Below are positions 41,605-49,899 of a stretch of 56,680 nt of DNA, piece after piece. Positions within the stretch are counted from its first letter, which is position 1, and every line of letters begins with the position of its first letter. The notes below the pieces were generated by a model that searched no databases, had not been told where the DNA came from, and saw nothing but the letters and a program-made list of their open reading frames with translations. The translations under genes were made by a program, and so were the position numbers. The DNA lies in assembly GCA_028284745.1 (NCBI GenBank), contig JANQRC010000062.1, forward strand, positions 1 through 56,680, written 5' to 3'. The stretch comes from Flavobacteriaceae bacterium. GTDB taxonomy: Bacteria > Bacteroidota > Bacteroidia > Flavobacteriales > Flavobacteriaceae.

Positions 41605-42042
41605 TCAACGGTCGAGACCTTTCCAATTGCTATCCGCTAGTGGGATCAGCTTTTCAGGATCTTCATTTTGCCAAAGGGTCAGTGTGTTCGTACCCCATGC
41701 ATTGTAAAATAGGTACAGCTTTCCGTCTCTTACTTCAAACGTTTCGGGATCTATCTTCACCTTCTTGCCTTTGGTAGCTACCGCATAAGCACAATACCCG
41801 CCATATTCTGGAAGATACTTCTCTGGGTCCGACCGAAAGGCAATGCTATTTTCCTTGGAGGCGAACAAGAATATAACTCCTTGATGGGCTACTTTAAAAC
41901 TGGCATCTCCTTTTTTAGCTTCCCCCGAAAAATAAGAGACCACGTCATACCCGGCAATTGCGAGGCCTTTTTTGCTGTAGAGATCTCCTTTCTGTGCGGA
42001 TAGGCTTCCTGATACTAGGAATAGTGCGATAAGTATTCTCAT
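41605..42042 (-). CDS. YHS domain secreted protein
   Basis: A 145-aa protein with signal peptide MRILIALFLVSGSLSAQ and a YHS-like domain (AIAGYDVVSYFSGEAKKG, then YLPEYGGYCAYAVATKGKK). YHS domains are linked to metal handling. It is not fused to another domain. It lies 45 nt downstream of the acyltransferase gene on the same strand. Function is unknown. Confidence 0.85.
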   Translation of the reverse strand: MRILIALFLVSGSLSAQKGDLYSKKGLAIAGYDVVSYFSGEAKKGDASFKVAHQGVIFLFASKENSIAFRSDPEKYLPEYGGYCAYAVATKGKKVKIDPETFEVRDGKLYLFYNAWGTNTLTLWQNEDPEKLIPLADSNWKGLDR

Positions 42043-42087
42043 TGTCTTTCGATGTATTGAGGAGTTGGTCGTAAAAGCATTTGCTCA

Positions 42088-43068
42088 TTACATGACCATG
42101 AGGTTGCATCCTCTGATATCTGAATGGTCAAAACGTCCCAGCACCTCAAAAGAACCCTTTTCATGCACTTTGCCGAGGTCCTGGGTAGCAATGAATGAGC
42201 ACGAGTTTATATTCGCTAGGTCTATGATGTTCAGCCCACCGGTTTTTCCTGCTTTTTGTGGTGCGAGCGGATCATCGGGATCTCTAGTGAAGACCTTCAT
42301 CCAGGGTGGGCAATGGAAAGTACCGCCTCCTGTGGAATAGGCTTGCGAGAACAATTCGGTCATGCCATATTCTGAATGAATTGTCGCAACGCCAAACCCT
42401 TTCTTGAGCTGTTGGTGTAGTGCTTCGCGGATGATCTCCTTGCGTCTTCCTTTCATGCCACCTGTTTCCATGACAATGGTGTTTTCTAATTGAAAACGAT
42501 GTGTTTCTACCAAGTCTAACAAGGCAAATGAAACTCCGATAAGTACTACCTTTTTACCTTGGCCATCTACTGTTCTCAACTTCTCAGAAAGCAGATCGAG
42601 TTCGTTGAGGTAGAAGCCGCTTTCTGGCCTTTCGGAAGCTTTGATGAGGTTGTCTACCATGTGGATCAACGAGGAGCCGCTTCGCTCCAGATAGGAAGGC
42701 AGCAAGGCCAAGACCGTATAGTCTTTGATATTTCCGTAGAAATGGTCAAAACCTTTTTTGAAGCTTTCCTCATAGATCGAAACATCGGTCACCAAATGCT
42801 TGCTGACCGTACTTCCTGTAGTGCCGCTGCTCGTGAAAGTCCGTTGGATACATTCTTTTGAGGAAAGCACATGGTGGGTCTTAAAGAACTGTATGGGCAA
42901 AAAGGGAATTTCTTCGATAGTACTTATATCGCTGGGATGTTTGTACAACAGATCGCAAAAAGAGCGGTACACGGGATTGTTTTCAAACTGAAACTTGAAA
43001 ACATCCATGGCTGTGTCTCGGAATGCTTCTTCCGAGGTGATCTGAAAGATTTGGCTGTGCAACGCCAT
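42088..43068 (-). CDS. LuxE/PaaK-like acyl-protein synthetase family
   Basis: A 326-aa protein of the LuxE group of adenylate-forming enzymes. FTSSGTTGSTVSKH near residue 80 is the nucleotide-binding loop, VVLIGVSFALLDLV and IVMETGGMKGRRKEI follow, and IHSEYGMTELFSQAY is the acyl-adenylate motif. It has no Lux genes nearby; in flavobacteria this form occurs alone and its acyl substrate is unknown. A -7 box TACCTTTG at 43074-43081 leaves five bases before the ATG. Confidence 0.82.
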   Translation of the reverse strand: MALHSQIFQITSEEAFRDTAMDVFKFQFENNPVYRSFCDLLYKHPSDISTIEEIPFLPIQFFKTHHVLSSKECIQRTFTSSGTTGSTVSKHLVTDVSIYEESFKKGFDHFYGNIKDYTVLALLPSYLERSGSSLIHMVDNLIKASERPESGFYLNELDLLSEKLRTVDGQGKKVVLIGVSFALLDLVETHRFQLENTIVMETGGMKGRRKEIIREALHQQLKKGFGVATIHSEYGMTELFSQAYSTGGGTFHCPPWMKVFTRDPDDPLAPQKAGKTGGLNIIDLANINSCSFIATQDLGKVHEKGSFEVLGRFDHSDIRGCNLMVM

Positions 43069-43073
43069 GCATG

Positions 43074-43081
43074 CAAAGGTA
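43074..43081 (-). promoter_or_regulatory. -7 box abutting the LuxE-like gene start
   Basis: Minus strand TACCTTTG, then CATGC, then ATG at 43068; leaderless message expected. No TTG at -33; a strong hairpin occupies that position. Confidence 0.6.
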
Positions 43082-43091
43082 ACAAAGAAAG

Positions 43092-43115
43092 AGCGTCCCG
43101 AGATCTCGGGACGCT
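43092..43115 (-). terminator. Terminator after the T9SS protein gene
   Basis: AGCGTCCCGA-GATC-TCGGGACGCT is a fully palindromic 24-mer followed on the minus strand by CTTTCTTTG. It ends the T9SS gene and lies just before the next promoter. Confidence 0.8.
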
Positions 43116-43141
43116 TTCACATTACAAAACTTAGAAGGTTG

Positions 43142-44833
43142 TTATCTGATGATCAGCTTTTGAGTAGCTGTTTTGTCTTCTTCAGTAATTTTTAGAATAT
43201 AGATGCCAGAAGTAAGCGCACTTACATCTAAAGGGCTATTCTGTACTCGAGTAGCGATCACACGCTTGCCTAGAATGCTGAACACTTCTACCTGAAGGTC
43301 AAGACCTCTGGCTGTAGTGATGTTCAAAAGATCGTTGGCAGGATTTGGATATACGGTAAGCTCTCCTGCTTGAAAGTCTCCAAACCCTAATGTGAGATCG
43401 GCTAGGTTGCGAGCATGGATCTGTGAAGTCCCGTTGAACTCACCGGCAACACCAATGAGATTCAAAACGTCTGAAGGGATCACTTGACCAATGTAATCTG
43501 CAGAAAAGAAATCGGTGCGCTTGACAGTCGTGTTTACCCCATCACTTACGTCATAGTTCGTGCCTGTTGTAAACGTAGCGACACCATCTGCAGCCGTGAA
43601 TGTAACACCATCCAATTGGATTAATCTTGACTCGTAGGTGTCAGGGGCTGCATTCAAGTCGGGAATGCTGACCACTAGAGGTATTACGGCATTACCTGAA
43701 GAATCAATCGTTCCTGCATCGGAGGTTGGTATGAACCTGAGTACTTCATTAACTATTTCTGTAGTCCCTCTAAGGCCAGAAACTAAATCGCCAACACTAT
43801 ATGTGGTAACGATTGCACCATCTTGGTCATAGATAAGAACCCCGCTATTGGCATCTTGGATCCATTTGCGATTTCTAAAACCATCGGTATGAGTTACAAG
43901 CGAAGCTCCAGTGATTTGGTAAAAGCCACCTTCGCCGTTGGTAGTTACGTCTGCTCTTAAAGCAGTTACATCAGCAACAGTTACAAGTGAGCCTACACTG
44001 AAACTGATACTTTTAGAATCGAGCACTCCACCATCGATCAATTCTACTGTGACATTGTACGTTTGCCCATCCATTACGGCGATAGGGAACGGGCTGGTTG
44101 CATTATTGGTGGTGCTGCCATTTACAGTGACAGAGACCGTTTCTGATCCACCACCATTTAAAATAGCAAATTCTAGATCTACTGATGTGGTGCCAGGAGA
44201 AAATACACTTCCACCGGCTGGAGAAATTATGTTTACTGAAGGACTTCCTCCTGTAGCGCTGTAGGTGCCTATTGGAAACTGAGAGCCACAAGAAGCATTC
44301 GTACTACAACCATCTATGGCATTAGGTCCGCTAAAGGTCCAGTTGCCAATGACAAAAGTGCCGCCATCAGGGCCAGTGCCGTTGGCCCTGTAGGCCCATC
44401 CGTCTAGGTACTCCCATGCTTGTCCTGTGCCGTCTGTGTTGATGTCGCCAAAAGTGTCGATGACGCTCCCATTTTGAAATAATTCCAGCGCGTCATCTCC
44501 ATTAACATTGGCAGCACTATCAAGATAGTCGGCTGTAATTCCAAAATAAGCATTCACAGAACCAGGATTTGACCCCTCACTTGCAAGGTAGATGAAATCA
44601 CCAGCTGTAGCAGAGCCGGTAAAGGCTAGCTCTTGATTGTCAGTTCCACCACCATTGTTGGCAGATCCAAACCCATAAATAGAAAGGTCAGGAATGTCAT
44701 TGATCACATAGACCTCGACTAATTTTGGCGTTCCACCCGATAGTGGCCCGTCAAATGCACCAGTGATCACCATATCTTGGCCATATGCCAGGGCACTTAA
44801 TAAAAAGATAAATAAGAAGTAAAGTTTTTTCAT
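43142..44833 (-). CDS. T9SS-secreted protein with lamin-tail-like and DUF5689-like domains
   Basis: A 563-aa secreted protein. Signal peptide MKKLYFLFIFLLSALAYGQ; a lamin-tail-like domain (about 20-190: PKLVEVYVINDIPDLSIYGF, DFIYLASEG, DALELFQNGSVIDTFGDI); an Ig-like part (about 195-280); an OB-like DUF5689-type domain (about 285-480); and a type A sorting tail (VYPNPANDLLNI, SGIYILKI, QKLIIR). This domain set often precedes extracellular nuclease domains, but none is present here. It is separated from the lipoprotein gene by a terminator. Confidence 0.82.
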   Translation of the reverse strand: MKKLYFLFIFLLSALAYGQDMVITGAFDGPLSGGTPKLVEVYVINDIPDLSIYGFGSANNGGGTDNQELAFTGSATAGDFIYLASEGSNPGSVNAYFGITADYLDSAANVNGDDALELFQNGSVIDTFGDINTDGTGQAWEYLDGWAYRANGTGPDGGTFVIGNWTFSGPNAIDGCSTNASCGSQFPIGTYSATGGSPSVNIISPAGGSVFSPGTTSVDLEFAILNGGGSETVSVTVNGSTTNNATSPFPIAVMDGQTYNVTVELIDGGVLDSKSISFSVGSLVTVADVTALRADVTTNGEGGFYQITGASLVTHTDGFRNRKWIQDANSGVLIYDQDGAIVTTYSVGDLVSGLRGTTEIVNEVLRFIPTSDAGTIDSSGNAVIPLVVSIPDLNAAPDTYESRLIQLDGVTFTAADGVATFTTGTNYDVSDGVNTTVKRTDFFSADYIGQVIPSDVLNLIGVAGEFNGTSQIHARNLADLTLGFGDFQAGELTVYPNPANDLLNITTARGLDLQVEVFSILGKRVIATRVQNSPLDVSALTSGIYILKITEEDKTATQKLIIR

Positions 44834-44930
44834 CTTGGTATTGCATTAGATAGTTAGAGGTTAAATGTACAAAAACATCTGCTTTCTAGCTAAAGATCAA
44901 GGTGTTTGATAATGTTTTTTTGAAATAATA

Positions 44931-44958
44931 AAGCCCTTGCTGATTTGGGCAAGGGCTT
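44931..44958. terminator. Terminator after the beta-helix-like lipoprotein gene
   Basis: AAGCCCTTGC at 44931-44940 pairs with GCAAGGGCTT at 44949-44958, with T-rich flanks on the minus side. It separates the lipoprotein gene from the T9SS gene. Confidence 0.8.
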
Positions 44959-44980
44959 TTATAGAAGTTTAATGTTTTAA

Positions 44981-46171
44981 TTACTCAATTCCTATGGTCC
45001 AATTGGCGCCCCAGGTAGCCACATCGGTCCCTGTTCCATTGCCAATGCCAGTGACGAGATCTGCTTCTGTATACACACGACCATCAATGGCAGTGTTCGT
45101 AGTTACATCGGTGAAAGTTGCATCGGTGAAAGAGAGCGTGTCATCTCCTATATTCTGGGAGGTAGGAGTACCTTCATCATCATCAACTGAAATACCAGTG
45201 TCTTTGCCTATGATCTCTACATTGCTAAAAGTGCCTTGGGTGCCAGCACGCAATAAGAAACCTCTTGTGCTATCGGCATCACTTAGACTTTCTATGGTAA
45301 CATTGCTAACAGTAGGATTAGAGAAATTGCCAGTTGCATTGGTGAAGTCTGTGTTGAAGCCGTCGCATTCAAAAGCCTCATCACCAATACCATTGCCTTG
45401 AAGTACGTATGCGTCTGTGATTTGGCCAGCATAACCTTCGGTCCAATCGATGGAATCATCCTGAGCATTGACAACGGCAACGAAGCTAGCGTTTACTGTT
45501 CCGCCAAAAAATTCTACGCCATCGTCAGCGCCTTCATAGACCTGAATATATTCAACAGTGGTGCCATTTCCTACTCCGTAGAAGGAGAAACCATTGTTTT
45601 CGGACTGTCCATCTGCCGCACCACCGGAGTATTCCACACGAACATATCGCAACGTTCCCGAATTGTCGTCTTCGACATTGCCGCCATAAGGAAGGTTCCC
45701 TATTTCTGAGGTAGCAGTAGCGTCACCTGTGACGGAGTTTACAGGAGCCTTACCTAGAAGAATGAGACCTCCCCAATCACCAGCACTAGGATTTGAACCA
45801 GCAGAAGTGAAAACAATCGGAGCGTCGGCTGTGCCATTCGCTATGATCTGCGCGCCTTGGGAGATGGCAAGGTACACACTTGTGCCAGCAGCCTGTGCTT
45901 TTACAGTGGTTCCTTCAGGAATTGTTAGTGTTGTCCCATCAGCCATAATGGTAGCGCCTGCAAGTGTGTAGTCAGTGTCTGCATCCAAGGTTAGGTCTTC
46001 TGTGTAAACACCACTTAGTCTTACTTCTGACCCGCTGCTACCAGAATTATCATTGTTGGTGATCGTATCGCCAACACTATTGTCATTGATGATGATGTCT
46101 GCGGTATCGTCGCTTTCACAAGCAATGAAGAGAGAAGCGGCCATACCTAAAATTAAAGACTTGTTTTTCAT
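44981..46171 (-). CDS. Beta-helix-like surface lipoprotein of the TonB receptor locus
   Basis: A 396-aa lipoprotein: signal peptide MKNKSLILGMAASLFIAC with lipobox Cys18, an Asp/Asn/Ser linker, then repeated strand units (LTIPEGTTVKAQAAGTSVYL, GDWGGLILLGKAPVNS, LRYVRVEYSGG, NGFSFYGVGNGTTVEYIQVY, DDGVEFFGGTVNASF) that look like a right-handed parallel beta-helix. The product is acidic and Asp-rich. It follows the TonB receptor gene after a 41-base gap and is the probable surface partner. Start MKNKSL is preferred; an upstream Met exists. Confidence 0.8.
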   Translation of the reverse strand: MKNKSLILGMAASLFIACESDDTADIIINDNSVGDTITNNDNSGSSGSEVRLSGVYTEDLTLDADTDYTLAGATIMADGTTLTIPEGTTVKAQAAGTSVYLAISQGAQIIANGTADAPIVFTSAGSNPSAGDWGGLILLGKAPVNSVTGDATATSEIGNLPYGGNVEDDNSGTLRYVRVEYSGGAADGQSENNGFSFYGVGNGTTVEYIQVYEGADDGVEFFGGTVNASFVAVVNAQDDSIDWTEGYAGQITDAYVLQGNGIGDEAFECDGFNTDFTNATGNFSNPTVSNVTIESLSDADSTRGFLLRAGTQGTFSNVEIIGKDTGISVDDDEGTPTSQNIGDDTLSFTDATFTDVTTNTAIDGRVYTEADLVTGIGNGTGTDVATWGANWTIGIE

Positions 46172-46212
46172 TGTTTTTGAGTTTAGGAGAAAATTAAAAG
46201 ATTGTATCATTA

Positions 46213-49035
46213 TTAAAATTTGTACTTCAGAGTTAGACCAATGTTTGTCCCTAGTTTGTATTCTCGAATAGCAATGTCACCACTGCCAGTGCCTTCTCGG
46301 GTCAATGTGATGTCTGGGTCTAATAAGTTTCTGGCACTCAGGTTGGCTTCAAAGTTTTGGCCTATTTCGTTCTTCAATACGAAATTTAATGAGGGCACGG
46401 CTTTTTCTACGATGTTTCCGAGGGAGCCAGCTCCCAATGCAAAGATTCGGTCCGAGAAATACGAGAATACCAAACTTGCCTTGGGCTTGTAACTTTCGAA
46501 TATGGGACTGTAGTTGATGTCTGCATTAATGATAAAAGGAGATGCTCCTTCTAATTCGTCAGAAGTTCTGTCGAAAGAAGTTCCGAATGAATTTTCATCT
46601 CCAGCTTGGATTTCCTTTAGGTCTTGTTCAGTATGGGTGTAAGCCGCGTTTAACCCCATTGACACTGTGGCGTTATCATCTGCATCGGTAATGATATTTT
46701 TTCTCAACTCGAACTCAACGCCGTATACATCAGCTTGGTCTCCAGTTCTGAAGAAACGCTGTGTTCCTGTGGCATCAGCAGCAACTACTCGGTTTACAGG
46801 GTCTTTTATGTTTTTCGCGAAGGCAGATAGCGACAAGATCTCACCACGGTCAAAGAACCATTCGTATTTCAGGTCAAAATTGTAGATCTCGGAGAAGGTG
46901 GCACCATCACCATTTCTTCCGCCGAAAAGATCGGGATTACCACCCACACGCTGAGTTACCCCTTCATAGACAAAGGGAGCTACCTCTTTGAATTCTGGAA
47001 AGGAAGCTGTTTTACTGGCAGAGAAACGCAGGTTAGAATCCTCACTCAGGGCATAGCGTATGTTCAAACTTGGTAAAAATACATTCTCATAGGTGTCTCT
47101 AAAACGTGGGTCGTTTGGAGGTAGGTTTATCACATCATACACAACACTTTGTCTAACAGACTCGGCCCTTAGTCCAGGTACAAATAGCCACTTTTCCCCT
47201 AAATTGATGTCAGCCGATATAAATCCTGCATGGATATCTAGATTCCCTTTGTATGTGTTGTCAGGGAGCCCAGGCCTGTTTACGGACCCTATTTCATTAT
47301 TTATTGGATTTAAGTTGCGAAGTTCCCAGATTGCATTTTCACTGCCAGTAAGGCTGCTGTTTTCAATACTTAGTATTTCGCTGAAGTTATTTGTGCCAGT
47401 AACTGGAGTCGTTCTGTCGAATATCCTGTAACCATATCGAATGCTGTTGAAACGACGCTCTTTTCTTCTGCTGTTATACCCAAATGTCAATTTAACATCA
47501 TCCGAGGCTTTATAGCTCAAGTTCATAAAGCTATTCAACTCATCATCTTCAATACTTTGGAAGAAGCGTTGGTTCTCGAAGGCCGTGTTGGTAAAGAACA
47601 CCGGATTGGTATTTGGGTCGCTGTCCAGTGCAAATTGATAGTTTTCGAGCGTGATGCGTTTGCGGTCTGGTTCGTCTGAGAACACCTTGTTGAAGCCGAC
47701 CCCCCAATCTAGACCCCATTTTTCATCAAACTGATGTTCGCCATTCAATTGGTTCACAAAGATCATGTCTTGGTTGAATTGGACATTCATCACAAAAAAA
47801 CCATCGTCTGAGGTGATGCCATCTCTGTTGAAACCATTTCCATCAACCCCATAAAGACCAACTGCATCTGCAGAGCTGTTGACAAAGAGCGAAGTGAATT
47901 TTACCTTGTGGTCATCATTTATTCTGTAATTAATGCTGGCTAATGCTGTAGTTGTCGTCTTGTATGCAAACTCTCTTGTGTTTGGGAAGTCGAACTTCAA
48001 TACGTTGGTAAAGTCTCTAGCTGGGCCTTCCCATAGCTCATAACCGTTGCTGAAACTGGCTGTGCCAAATAAGCTTAGCCTAGATTGGTCATTTAAGTTG
48101 ATAGAATAGCCACCTTCGAAAGAACCCCTATAATTGACGGGTGCTGCCGCATCTTGAGGGTCTACGCCATGTGAGAGAACAATAGCAAAGGGATCGTTGT
48201 CATAACGGTTGTAAAAGCCAAAATAGCTGGGACCTTCGCTGCGTAGAAAATCTTCACCAGTAGCATTCGAATTGATGCCGGCACCTAATGAGATGGCCCA
48301 GTAACCGTCACCCGTGTATTCTTTAGAATCAATATTAACATTGCCTGCTGCAAAATCTCCATAAAAAGCCGGGGTGTAGGCTTTGCTGACAGAAACGTTC
48401 TCGATCACATCTGCGGAGAACAGGTCCAAGTTGATGTTTTTCTTGTTGACATCGTTTGAGGGCAACGATAAGTTATTCATGGTAGTGTTCTGGTATCGGT
48501 CGCCCAGACCACGGACGTATACATTGCTAGAACCTTGTTGCTTGGAAATGCCAGATATCTGAGCAACTGCGGCAGCGGCATCATCGATCCCCTTTCTGGT
48601 CAATACTTCCGCGCCAATACTTTCTTTTATTTCGGTAGCGTTCTTTTGGTCTAACAGAAGCGCTATCTCAGAATCTTTTCTAGAGCTAACGGTCAAAACT
48701 ACCTCATCTAAAATATTGGCATCGCCTGCCCCCATGGAAACAGTGAGCTCGGCAACTTTATCTACATCAACGATAACATTGGGCACTTCAATGGTTTCAT
48801 AGCCAACAAAACTGAGGACAATACTATAAGTGCCTGGCTGAACATTATCCATCTGAAAGAGACCCTCAAGATCTGTAGTCGTCCCTTTTGTAGTGCCTTT
48901 TATTAGCACATTGGCAAATGGAAGTGGTTCATTGTTGGTCTCTCTATCTGTCACCCTCCCTACGATAGTGCCAGTGCCCTGAGCAAAAACCACTGAAGAT
49001 ATTAGGATTAGTACAAAAGTTATCGTGCTTTTCAT
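46213..49035 (-). CDS. TonB-dependent receptor with carboxypeptidase-like N-domain
   Basis: A 940-aa outer-membrane receptor. Signal peptide MKSTITFVLILISSVVFAQ; a carboxypeptidase-regulatory-like domain (about 22-105: GTIVGRVTDRETNNEPLPFA, FQMDNVQPGTYSI); plug (SRKDSEIALLLDQKNATEI, DVIENVSVSKAYTPAFYGD); barrel ending ...REYKLGTNIGLTLKYKF. It is paired with the lipoprotein gene and divergent from the PhoB-type regulator, across a region with five PhoB-box-like half-sites (49087-49134). The substrate is probably a phosphate-containing compound, by context only. Confidence 0.9.
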   Translation of the reverse strand: MKSTITFVLILISSVVFAQGTGTIVGRVTDRETNNEPLPFANVLIKGTTKGTTTDLEGLFQMDNVQPGTYSIVLSFVGYETIEVPNVIVDVDKVAELTVSMGAGDANILDEVVLTVSSRKDSEIALLLDQKNATEIKESIGAEVLTRKGIDDAAAAVAQISGISKQQGSSNVYVRGLGDRYQNTTMNNLSLPSNDVNKKNINLDLFSADVIENVSVSKAYTPAFYGDFAAGNVNIDSKEYTGDGYWAISLGAGINSNATGEDFLRSEGPSYFGFYNRYDNDPFAIVLSHGVDPQDAAAPVNYRGSFEGGYSINLNDQSRLSLFGTASFSNGYELWEGPARDFTNVLKFDFPNTREFAYKTTTTALASINYRINDDHKVKFTSLFVNSSADAVGLYGVDGNGFNRDGITSDDGFFVMNVQFNQDMIFVNQLNGEHQFDEKWGLDWGVGFNKVFSDEPDRKRITLENYQFALDSDPNTNPVFFTNTAFENQRFFQSIEDDELNSFMNLSYKASDDVKLTFGYNSRRKERRFNSIRYGYRIFDRTTPVTGTNNFSEILSIENSSLTGSENAIWELRNLNPINNEIGSVNRPGLPDNTYKGNLDIHAGFISADINLGEKWLFVPGLRAESVRQSVVYDVINLPPNDPRFRDTYENVFLPSLNIRYALSEDSNLRFSASKTASFPEFKEVAPFVYEGVTQRVGGNPDLFGGRNGDGATFSEIYNFDLKYEWFFDRGEILSLSAFAKNIKDPVNRVVAADATGTQRFFRTGDQADVYGVEFELRKNIITDADDNATVSMGLNAAYTHTEQDLKEIQAGDENSFGTSFDRTSDELEGASPFIINADINYSPIFESYKPKASLVFSYFSDRIFALGAGSLGNIVEKAVPSLNFVLKNEIGQNFEANLSARNLLDPDITLTREGTGSGDIAIREYKLGTNIGLTLKYKF

Positions 49036-49057
49036 GAGTTCGATTAAAATGCTGTGG

Positions 49058-49065
49058 CAAAGAAA
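49058..49065 (-). promoter_or_regulatory. Possible -7 box of the TonB receptor gene
   Basis: Minus strand TTTCTTTG (one mismatch). The nearest GTTA half-site starts 21 bases upstream, where the -33 element would be, as in activator-dependent Pho promoters. Confidence 0.4.
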
Positions 49066-49085
49066 CAGGCGCTCGGTAAAGATGG

Positions 49086-49141
49086 CGTTACACGCACGTT
49101 AAAGATCAGTTAGGGTCAGGTTAGCTAATTGTTACCACATT
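49086..49141. promoter_or_regulatory. PhoB-box-like array of five 11-bp direct repeats
   Basis: GTTA occurs at 49087, 49098, 49109, 49120 and 49131, exactly 11 bases apart. Units read CGTTACACGCA, CGTTAAAGATC, AGTTAGGGTCA, GGTTAGCTAAT, TGTTACCACAT. A sixth GTTA is at 49150, off phase. Tandem 11-bp direct repeats are the binding geometry of PhoB/OmpR-type regulators, and a PhoB-type regulator gene begins 75 bases downstream. Confidence 0.7.
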
Positions 49142-49160
49142 AAATCAACGTTAAGAGGTT

Positions 49161-49189
49161 TTGCCCAATTAATATTATCTTTACTTTTG
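49161..49189 (+). promoter_or_regulatory. Promoter of the response-regulator gene
   Basis: TTG 49161-49163, 18-nt spacer, TACTTTTG 49182-49189. The out-of-phase GTTA at 49150 lies just upstream. Confidence 0.7.
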
Positions 49190-49215
49190 GGCAGCAACCA
49201 TAAGCTTCAGGCACA

Positions 49216-49899
49216 ATGAAAAAGAAAGACATTAAGATCCTATTGGTCGATGATGAGCCAGATATCCTAGAGATCGTTGGGTACAACCTTTCCAACGTAG
49301 GATACAATGTCTTTACAGCCAAAAATGGTACGGAAGGTGTCGCTAAGGCTAAAAAACACAAGCCACACCTTATCATTATGGATGTGATGATGCCCGAAAT
49401 GGACGGTATTGAGGCCTGCGAATTGATCAGACAGGAATCCGACCTTTCTGATACGATGATCACCTTCTTAACGGCTAGAAGCGAAGACTACTCGCAAGTA
49501 GCAGGATTTGATGCAGGTGCTGATGATTACATTACCAAGCCCATCAAACCAAAGGTCTTGGTGAGCAAGGTGAAAGCCCTGCTTAGACGTTTGAAGAAGG
49601 AAGAAGCTCAAGACCAAGTTGTCACCGTAGGTGACTTGGTGATCGATCGTGAACAGTACAGGATCGTACAAAATGGTGAAGAGAGGTCGCTGCCTCGAAA
49701 AGAATTTGAATTACTCTCTCTGCTTACTTCAAAACCCAACAAGGTATTTAAACGCGAAGAGATCTTAGACAAGGTGTGGGGCAATGAAGTGATCGTCGGT
49801 GGCAGAACCATCGATGTGCATATCAGAAAACTTCGTGAAAAAGTGGGTGACGATCACTTCAAGACCGTTAAAGGAGTAGGCTACAAGTTTGTCTTGTAA
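49216..49899 (+). CDS. PhoB/OmpR-type response regulator
   Basis: A 227-aa two-domain regulator: receiver (ILLVDDEPDILEIVGYNL, phospho-Asp in IIMDVMMPEMDG near residue 56, and DYITKPIKPK) and a winged-helix DNA-binding domain (LPRKEFELLSLLTSKPNKVF, GRTIDVHIRKLREKVGDD, then VKGVGYKFVL). PhoB is the closest type, given a partner kinase overlapping the stop by one base and the array of 11-bp repeats upstream. Autoregulation is likely. Confidence 0.93.
   Translation: MKKKDIKILLVDDEPDILEIVGYNLSNVGYNVFTAKNGTEGVAKAKKHKPHLIIMDVMMPEMDGIEACELIRQESDLSDTMITFLTARSEDYSQVAGFDAGADDYITKPIKPKVLVSKVKALLRRLKKEEAQDQVVTVGDLVIDREQYRIVQNGEERSLPRKEFELLSLLTSKPNKVFKREEILDKVWGNEVIVGGRTIDVHIRKLREKVGDDHFKTVKGVGYKFVL

Noticed and set aside
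42088-43068. LuxE-like gene as part of a bioluminescence operon
   Set aside because: No luxA, B, C or D homologues are near; the family has wider members.
44850-44863. GTTA pair upstream of the T9SS gene as a second Pho box
   Set aside because: The two GTTA copies (44852, 44859) are only 7 bp apart, not 11, so the phasing does not fit.
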